Of a stretch of 25,476 nucleotides of DNA, positions 18,182-25,476 are shown in pieces. Location: assembly GCA_015499985.1 (NCBI GenBank), contig JAAAUF010000205.1:1-25476 (forward strand), given 5' to 3'. Origin of the DNA: Haplosporangium gracile. Its lineage: Eukaryota > Mortierellomycota > Mortierellomycetes > Mortierellales > Mortierellaceae. Under the pieces are notes generated by a model that was given only the letters and a program-made list of their open reading frames with translations, made no database searches and was not told where the DNA came from. Both the position numbers and the translations under genes were made by a program. The number at the start of each line of letters is the position of its first letter. Position 1 is the stretch's first letter.

Positions 18182-19075
18182 TCAACCGCTCCCCAGCTTC
18201 GGCCACTCCTTCGTAATCCACTCCGCTTCCTTCTGTCCAAACGTTAACTTTGTTTCACTTGTTATCGCCTGTACAGCCCCTTGTAGCTCTCTTAATTTCA
18301 TCAACCAATTCGGACACCCATCTCGCCCGGTAGCAGCGTCTCCCAGAGACATGTGACCTGGAAAAACGCGTCCGCGTTATGCCTTTTCCAGCCATCAACA
18401 TCCCGAATTGTCCGTTCATCATCTTCTGGAACAGTCCACTCGTCAGCGTCGTCATCCGTCTCCCAGGGGCACCACGAAGCGTTGGATCTCAGATCATTCC
18501 CAGTTTTCAAACTGCCGTCCTTGTCCACTGCTGAAATGTCCTTCTCCGCGATCTCCAGACTCAACACCTTCAAGACAACCAGAGCCCCGAGTCGGCGATA
18601 CAGCGCACGTAGTTTCTTCCAGCTTCGCTCATCCACGCCGGAGGTTTCTCCACTGTCCTGTTGCATTTAAAAGATTGGAGTAATCATGCGGCGCAAGTCC
18701 ACCCTAATCTCCAAGTGCTTAAGTCCCAGGCAGACCCACTCCTTCTCAACCACATGCTTCCCGCATCGCTCCCGCCCTGGGTCGAAGAGTGCTACAGCGT
18801 TGCACAAGTACCAAAGATGGCTTGGATGACAGCTGCTTCAATATATGAAAAATGTTCGATCCGGACCTATTTCAGACAGCGAATGTTTTGCGCAGAAACC
18901 ATGCGCAAAACTGCCTCGACATCGCGAGAAATACTAGATGCCAGATTCCTGACTGACTCGATGGTTTTGCTCTGGGAGAACCTTCAGGGTATCGACAGTG
19001 CTTTGGCGATAGCCACTTAGCTGTTGTAGTTTAGGGCGGTGTTGAATAATGGCCTAGGAATCGTGGGACCTCTGC
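18182..19075 (-). pseudogene. F-box/LRR-like gene relic (C-terminal part)
   Basis: Read on the minus strand, pieces of a typical fungal F-box/LRR protein appear in order but in different frames: an LRR piece with IEAAVIQAIFGTCATL (about 18790-18840), then VVEKEWVCLGLKHLEIRVDL in another frame, a stop, then SWKKLRALYRRLGALVVLKV (about 18560-18620), an acidic linker, and finally WLMKLRELQGAVQAI and TFGQKEAEWITKEWPKL, ending in TGA at 18182-18184. The last two blocks are the usual C-terminal signature of these proteins. At least two frameshifts and two or three stops are visible. No start or F-box is found upstream on this strand; the 5' limit (about 19075) is approximate. Confidence 0.75.
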
Positions 19076-19333
19076 TGGGCGTAGTTTGCATCGCTATGTG
19101 TCGTGCTTTGGTGTTTTGTCGCAAAGCTGATGTTGGTGGTCGAAGAAATGGAGCTAACCATGGTTGGCATTCGCACTCATTTCAAACTCGAAGAAGCCTG
19201 TTATTGCAGTCACGGTCACAAGGTACGCCACCAGAAGCAACAAATTCGTGTAAGCCCAACAAGCTCTATTGCGGTTTAGTATTGAAAAAAAATATATCTG
19301 TATGATGATGCAATGGGACGAATATTGGTTGCT

Positions 19334-22300
19334 CTAAAGGTCTACGTCCACTTTGCGATATCGTGGCGTCCGACGACTTTTCCGGCCTCCAGCTCCTTCT
19401 TCAGACCCCGTCGTTGAAGAATCGTCCCGAAGCAATGCTTCCTCCTCATCATCATCAACAGACGACGACAGCTCCCTTGCCATCTTGGTCGCTGTGGCGC
19501 CGCTTTGTAAAGTATCGCCAGCGTTCTCCTCCATCTCTTCCAGTTCTTCATCTTCCCTCCTCAGCAGTATATCCCTCTCAATCCGCGACCGGCTCCACCC
19601 GACCATAAACATCAACCATCCAACAACAACCAACCACCAAGTTCCAATGCCTGTCCAGATGACGCTGGGTCCATACAGCTCAGCGGTCATGAGAACTGAG
19701 CAGCAACGGAAGACCCAGATACCGAAAATCAGGCACCGAATGTACCACGTCCGATGGTAGGGTCGCAGACGATGTGCGTTCGATGGTGAATAAAGGTATC
19801 CTGATGGTGTGGCGCACAGTGTGAGGTAATACAGGAAGATGACCAAGTCATAGACAACCGTCCATATCGTGCTCATCCATGTGTCAGCCATAGGGATCCA
19901 AGTGCCTCCTGCGCCATCATACAACTCAGCGTCATTTCCACCGAACGAACTTCCGATCCTGCCGCCAGTCAGCGACGACATGGCTCCTGAAAGAACGCTC
20001 AAGGGTTTGAGGACACGTCCAGGTCCTTCAGGGTCCAAGCTGGCTGCTCCAAGTCCACCACTAAGGTGACCGTTGGTATGAGGCAGATAGATTCCTTGAA
20101 GGTAAAAGTAACCCTGTCCTTGTTCTCCTGCAGCCGGAACAAAGTTGCCCCAGAAATGTGGCATTGTCACCAACATGAGAGTAAAAAGCAAGGTCGAGTA
20201 GAACAGGATGGGCTGGGTCGAAAAATGAACGAAGCGGAGGATGTGTGCGTGGATCGTGTGGTTGACAAAGCGATTCCAGATGCGGTGTCCTGAAGAGGAC
20301 GAAGAGAGGGTCGAGGAGAGTCGGTACAGGTGACGACTCTTCCTGTCAAGCCATGCCTCGTATCCGTTCTTGAACTGAGGTGCCGTCGAATCTATTTGCG
20401 AAAGAGGTGACGTGGAGTCGGTAGCCCGCTTGTGCAGGGGGGTATACTCTGGTGGGGGCGATGTCTGCAAGTAAAGCGAGTAGAGCTTGGGCAAGATGAG
20501 CAAAAGCAACGTGACCGAGAGATATCCTGTCGTGAACAATGCCTTCAGCTGTAATAAATAAGAGAGCAAATAATATGTTAGAGAGAAGAATATCGTGGTC
20601 ATTCTAGGTAATACTTAGAACATGAACCATACACACAGGCCTTACCAGGAGGGCAATGTTGGCCCACATGATCCATTCGGCAAAGCCTCCCTTCATCTCT
20701 GATCGCTTGCCATCGACCCTAAAGACCGACTTTGAGCTGCCGACACGACCAAAACGATCCACAATCTTTATCTCGATCTCGTGGTCCTTGCCGTCCTGGT
20801 AGTTCTGTGGATTCCAAGGAGCAACGTAGAGGGGGAGGAACTCGTCCTCAGACGTTTGGTCTTCTGGCTTAGTTCCAGCAAAGCGAGCTGGGCGGTCGTG
20901 CAACATTCCGTCAATCCTGATCTCGATTTTGATCTCGTCACGAGCGAAAGGATGGTCATCATCTGGGATCTGGCTGTCAGTCCATGCCAAGAAGCGGATG
21001 TGGGTGCTGGTGGAAATCCTGTTGATAGGCTCATGTTTAGGGATCATATATCGAGAATCCTTGGGGTTTGACACAACGATGATGGGGTTGGTGGGCAAGC
21101 GAGGTCCCAGAGCTGGCCTTTTCCTCTCCTTCTTCTCAGTCTGATCCTCTGAACCATCTTCCTGTTCCTGTTGCTCATACTCGTAAATATCCTCCTCTTG
21201 CTTGTTCTTGTTATGAGGCATGATGGCAGCTGGGATGGTTGTCATGGGCATCGACACATCCGTGAAGGAGATCATATCGTGATCGACGACCATAATCCTA
21301 TATAAGCCGTTTTGCTTCATGTCACCAACCTCCAGCTCCAAGAAATGTGTTGGCTGGTATGACTGAAGAGCATCTCCAAGACCTAATAACGTAAATGATA
21401 TGTGTTATCAATCAGCTGCACCAAAATAAAAACGTAGTACAAAAACTGACGCGCAGACATGTTGTCCTTACCCCACTTCAGCTTGTGCAGGTGACCGCAC
21501 ATGTACACACTAAATGACTTTGAAAGATCCGCAAAGCTCTCTCCAAGCGAAGTCTCTCCAAACATGGTTGTTGTTACGGGGTAATGGGAGAACTAATTGG
21601 TCGTATGATAAAATGAACAGATAAAAGTTAGTTATCTTACAATCCATCTCTAGCATTTCTTTGATGCATTGAAAAGTGATTATCAGTAATGATGAGTAGC
21701 CAACGTACGACAAAGGTATGATTGTTGCCCTCGCTCATGGCCAATCTCTCCGAGAGATGATCCATGTCGGGAGTCTCAAACAGTCCGAAAAAGTTGTAGG
21801 GGCGAGCGGGACCAGGCTTGGGACAGGCATCAATACCAATAAATCCGTATTTGCCGTATTCGGTCCTGACATCAAACATGAATCCAGGCGACTTGCTTGC
21901 AGACATGTCCGCAAACATGTTTTCCTTGCTGTCCCAGCTGGGAACGTTGAAGCAGTCGTGATTGCCTCGGAGGTCATGCCAAAAGGTCCCGTTCCGCTTT
22001 GTCAGCACACCGGACTCCTCGAGGGCGTCTCTGTAGGTCATCCATTCGTTGACATACTGCATTGAGCCAACCAGCTGTTTGTCTTTGGCATCTGTGAGAT
22101 CTCCTGTGACTACAACAAAAGCGGGTTCGACGAGAGGGAGGGCTGTGGAGAGGAAAGTGTAAAAGTTGGCGGTGCTCGCCTTCCTGAAAGTGCTGATATG
22201 CAAGTCCGACACCTACAAAAAACAAAAAGCGATAACAAATGAAAATGAGGTCAGAACGAGCACTGCCTTGTTCTTTTGTCTCTTGTCCTGTGCTTCGATC

Positions 22301-22855
22301 TCTCCTTGAAACTATAACGTGGACACGGATCACACGCAGAACTTATACGCTGTTGTTTTCCAGTCCAATTGCAAAAATAAATAAAGTCGAGAGCACAGGG
22401 AAGGAAGAGAGGAAGGAAACGACGTGGCAAAGTTGAGAGATACGGGGGACCCATGCTGTCTTCTCTCACCCTCCTGCTCTCTCTCTCTTTCTTACCCTCT
22501 TTCTCTCTTTCTCGCTCAGTTTCTTTCCCTCCCCTTCTGTGTATAAATCAAGTGCGTTTGTTACCTGGATGAAGTAAAAGATATTGTCCTTACTATCTCC
22601 GATCACAATGCCATCCTGGTCCGAGAAAGACAGAGAGTCTGCTTTAGGGGTATTCTTATGAGGGTTGAGTTCTTTGGACCGGACCATGGACTGGTTGGCG
22701 AGTTTGTCGAGGTGGAAGGCATAGAGCCATGCAGAGATGACTAGCGTAAGGAAAGGGAAGAATGCCACTACGGTCTTGAACCATGATCGAGTCTGTCTTG
22801 TTGATGACTCTTGTGAAGAGCCTGTGGTGGCGGGGGAGACGGATCTCCTTGACAT
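19334..22855 (-). CDS. TMEM62-like membrane metallophosphoesterase (955 aa, five exons)
   Basis: Exons on the minus strand: 22565-22855, 21709-22212, 21472-21592, 20646-21382, 19334-20548; introns have GT...AG ends and all phases join. Residues 26-46 form an N-terminal membrane anchor. The calcineurin-like phosphoesterase motifs occur in order: D100-x-H102 (VSDLH), GDLTD 134-138, GNHD 180-183, SHYP 267-270 and GHLH 297-300. These are the metal ligands of the family, so the enzyme should be active. A soluble region of about 240 residues with an acidic Glu/Gln-rich insert follows, then several membrane segments from about residue 540 and an acidic, Ser-rich tail. This anchor, phosphoesterase and C-terminal multi-helix order is that of TMEM62; it is longer than human TMEM62 (about 640 residues). 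The substrate is not established. Transcribed divergently from the PIH1-domain gene. Confidence 0.88.
22213..22564 (-). other. Long first intron of the TMEM62-like gene
   Basis: 352 bp, three to four times longer than the other introns in the window (89-116 bp). Donor CAG|GTAACA, acceptor TTTTTTGTAG|GTGTCG. It contains a dense purine tract on the transcribed strand (about 22480-22535). Its splicing joins FYFIQ to VSDLHIS, which restores the first metal-binding motif context. Confidence 0.7.
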
Positions 22856-23471
22856 TATGTTAGTCCTTTTAGTTGGGTTTGTGTTGTTGGGACAAGGGAG
22901 AAAGAAGGACAATGAAGCTGATGGGTCTGATTCAGAGGGCGAGAGTTGGAAGAGAATAGGAGGGGAGTGGGGGTGATGTGGTGTGTGCACGAGGAAGGAA
23001 GACAAGAAAAGAAAGGTTAGGGGGCTGGAAGAGAGGGAGAGAGAAGGATGCTGTTGAAGAGAGGGTGTGAGTGACGGTTGTTTATCGTGTGAAGGATGAA
23101 GAAGAAGACGAAGGACGAAAGAGGAGGGAAGAGTGATGTAATGTGAGGGAGGGAGGGAAGGAGGATGAAGAGGATGAAGAGGATGAAGAGGATGAAGAAG
23201 AAGGGCAGGGGATGAAGAGAGGTGTGAAAGCAATAAAAGGCTTGGCTGGAGAGAAGCGCCTCCCTTGTGTCCGGGCCAGGAACCCAAATCCAAATTTGGC
23301 ATTTGGTACAAAGACACAATCGAGCCAACTTGACCGCAGCTGTGGCTTTGCGCTGACGAAGAAAGGAGATAAGAGAAGCCGTTGCCGTACTGATTCACTT
23401 CTTGTTCATTCACAACACGTCCAAAGAACGGAAAACAGGAAACAGGAATCAGGAATACAAGTAAAGAGGCA
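22856..23471. promoter_or_regulatory. Shared divergent promoter region
   Basis: 616 bp between the ATGs of the TMEM62-like gene (minus) and the PIH1-domain gene (plus). The part near TMEM62 is GA-rich on the plus strand, that is CT-rich in its leader. A TATA-like CAATAAAAGGC lies near 23231 on the plus strand. No other gene is supported; long frames here are low-complexity. Confidence 0.5.
23161..23196 (+). repeat. Four exact copies of a 9-bp repeat (GAGGATGAA)
   Basis: GAGGATGAA is repeated four times without a mismatch, followed by an imperfect GAAGAAGGG tail. It lies in the divergent promoter region. Exact copies suggest a recent, length-variable minisatellite. Confidence 0.85.
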
Positions 23472-24909
23472 ATGTCATTCTTGGACTTTGACGACACACC
23501 CAACAAGGGATCATCATTCCTACTTGACACCCCAACAACAACAACAGACACCCCCTCAAAGGACAACAATGCAACAAGAGACCTGGCAGACGAAGAGGCC
23601 CTCCTGGAAGAGTTCAAAAAGAATCCCAAGGCCGCAATGGCCCTCGCAGAGTCATATATCACCGCCGCACAAGGTCCCCGTCAAGCCATGACAGAGATTA
23701 CACCCATTCCCGGGTTCGTGGTGCAGACACGTACAACAAAACAGAGTAACCAGGTGCCCATGGGTAACAAGACTGTGGTCTACCCTGCGGAGACTGTGGT
23801 GTTTATCAATATCTGTTCGTCGGAATTGCTGCCGCAACCGTCCAAGACTACGGAGGCTGAGATCCGGAGAGCCATTCAGGCGGAAGAGGGGGTTACCTAC
23901 CAGGTTCCCTTTCAAGTTAGCCCGCCCAGGGAGTACGGCGACTCTGGTATTCATATCATCTCTTTATTTCCTTTGGCACATAAATGTTTGTGTATGCGAA
24001 CTGCCACTAAGTATATTATTTCTCAAATGTGATAGTCGCAAAGGCATACCTGGTGATTGACGCATGCATCCACACGGAACCATACAAGCGCGCAGAGAAG
24101 GACTTCGACTACAAGTTATACATCATGGAGCTGGCCATGGAATGGGTCGAAGAGAAGTGCCGTGTCGAGCTGAGCAGGAGTACGTATTTATCATTTACAT
24201 TGGAGTTTATGCTCTTTCGCCCATAACTGCAACAAACACAGGCAGGGCAACTAACACAAACAATCTTTTTGTTTGCGAATAGACTTTGAGTTGCCAAATA
24301 TGAAATCGAAGGACGAGCTCAAGAAGCGATCCATCATTTTGCCCAAGCCACCAGCCATTCAGGAGATGAGCGACATTTCAGGAGCGAAACAGCACACGCC
24401 ACCAACTACTACTGCTACCACACCTTCAAAGATCCAGGAAGTGGCAACAACGAACGCAGCAAAGAAGGAAGTCAGTGGCATTATTGTCCTCTCTGCAGGA
24501 AAGGATGATATCGCCCTCAGGAACAGGCAGTTGCCTTGTCCAAAGGGAACCCTTGGGATCATTGTTGAAGTAGACCTTCCCAATCATGTAAGCACAAACA
24601 CGACCTTTTTTTCTTCTCTTCAAGAGCATTCATCTATGACTGAGTATGGAAGCAGACTAACCAAAGATTCTATTCCTGAATCTGCATGGATAACAGACAA
24701 GCATGGAAGGCGTGACATTGGATGTAGTCCTCCCCGACAAACTGATCATCCACTCCAAGAGCCAAGGAAATAGCATCGACCAAGGAAAAGAGTACCATGC
24801 CGAGATCGATATGCCCAACGAACCTCTGGATCTCGACAACATCCGCGCAGAGTTCAACAAAGCAAAACATACCCTCCGTATTTACACCCTCAAGAAAAAG
24901 CGGAAATGA
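23472..24909 (+). CDS. PIH1 domain-containing protein (378 aa, four exons); R2TP co-chaperone family
   Basis: Exons 23472-23946, 24036-24179, 24283-24587, 24697-24909; introns of 89, 103 and 109 bp with GT...AG and CTAAC branch sites in the last two. The N-terminus has an acidic segment (DLADEEALLEEF). The PIH1 domain spans about residues 75-215, with GFVVQT, the diagnostic VVFINIC at 109-115, then AKAYLVIDACIHTEPYKRAE and a helix ELAMEWVEEKCRVEL. A low-complexity Thr/Ala linker leads to a C-terminal CS-like beta-sandwich (about 310-378) with GVTLDVVLPDKLIIHS and a basic end (KKKRK). PIH1D1/Pih1 proteins join the R2TP complex (with RuvBL1/2 and Tah1/RPAP3) that works with Hsp90 in assembling snoRNPs, PIKKs and RNA polymerase II. 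Whether it is Pih1 or a dynein-assembly PIH paralogue is not certain; the layout favours PIH1D1/Pih1. Confidence 0.88.
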
Positions 24910-24980
24910 ACATTTTTTTTACATAATTAAAAGAAAGAGGGCGTTTCGGAAAGTCATATATGCACAGTAATTGATCTACC

Positions 24981-25413
24981 TTAGTCATGGTTCACATCCA
25001 TTACACCCTTAGCCCTACGCTGCCTCCAGGCATCCATAGAAAGTGCATCGTCACTACAAACCTCCTCTAGAAAATTGTACCTATTCCAAAGTGCCTTCTG
25101 CGTCTCAGTAAAGACCGCTGGCATTCGAACTCGAACCAATTCAGGAAGGTGTCTCACAAACAACGCAACATACTCGTTCTCCAGCTCCAAACTCTCATCC
25201 ATACAAAGACTCCTCAACGAACGAAACGACGGATACTCAAATATTTTTGAACAAAGACACTTCAACGGCTCACGAATAACATTCCTAAACCGCAGCTCTT
25301 CCGGGCCAGGCAAACAAACCACCATTATCCGTAGCAACTTACTGACCTGAGCGCCGGTCGGAAAGACATCTAGCTATGGGGTTCTTGACCGTTGTTGACC
25401 CTGATTTCGACAT
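24981..25413 (-). pseudogene. Truncated F-box/LRR-like relic, same subfamily as the 10755 gene
   Basis: On the minus strand, a leader resembling those of the F-box genes precedes an ATG at 25413 (MSKSGSTTV...), whose frame ends at a TAA after 25 codons or so. One frame over, sequence from about 25345 reads as the C-terminal LRR region: LPGPEELRFRN matches LPGLEELWIKG in the intact protein, and ALFVRHLPELVRVRMPA then KALWNRYNFLEEV match its ALLVRRFPRLVQIRTAV and KALWDHCYFLEEM. The F-box and most LRRs are missing between start and C-terminus. A large internal deletion plus a frame change explains it. An unrecognised intron (CA|GTAAGT near the junction) is a less likely alternative, because the missing part would not be restored. 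Confidence 0.65.
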
Positions 25414-25476
25414 GGTGAATCGTGATGGTGTTGATGTTGGTAGTGGCGGAGGTGAAAAGAAGACAACCACAGGGGA

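Noticed and set aside
18661..19020. A 119-codon plus-strand ORF.
   Set aside because: It is the antisense of the F-box/LRR relic, whose motifs are recognisable on the minus strand.

Overview
The window looks like nuclear DNA of an early-diverging filamentous fungus, most likely Mortierellomycota (Mortierella or a relative). Reasons: short spliceosomal introns (about 90-115 bp) with GT...AG ends and CTAAC/CTAAT-type branch sites; many F-box/LRR genes and relics; Crinkler-like nuclease-domain proteins; and a relic of fungal large-subunit rRNA. The lineage is inferred from gene families. No search was run.

Left part (1-9.2 kb) is gene-poor and repeat-rich. It opens with a Crinkler-like ORF that appears 5'-truncated by an in-frame TAG, followed by a MITE-like inverted-repeat element, a decayed second Crinkler-like nuclease domain, a relic of an unrecognised protein family, a small secreted 10-cysteine protein gene with a TATA box and a probable 5'UTR intron, a second inverted-repeat element, a decayed 20-bp tandem repeat and a 3'-end fragment of a 28S rRNA gene lying outside any rDNA unit.

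Middle part (9.2-19.1 kb) is an F-box/LRR neighbourhood: a frameshifted relic directly upstream of an intact paralogue, a second and larger F-box gene on the opposite strand, and a heavily decayed F-box/LRR relic. A PQ-loop membrane-protein gene sits between them. A second copy of the unrecognised relic seen at 4.2 kb lies at 12.5 kb in opposite orientation.

Right part (19.3-25.5 kb) holds conserved housekeeping genes: a five-exon TMEM62-like membrane metallophosphoesterase (minus) transcribed divergently from a four-exon PIH1-domain gene (plus; R2TP/Hsp90 co-chaperone family). The window ends in another truncated F-box relic, from the same subfamily as the tandem pair at 9-12 kb.

The conserved genes are single and cleanly spliced, while the accessory families (F-box/LRR, Crinkler-like) show birth and decay. 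I see no operon-like or unified new system. The strongest leads are the dispersed 28S relic, the 10-cysteine secreted protein, the Crinkler-like nuclease fragments and the unidentified inverted pair of relics.
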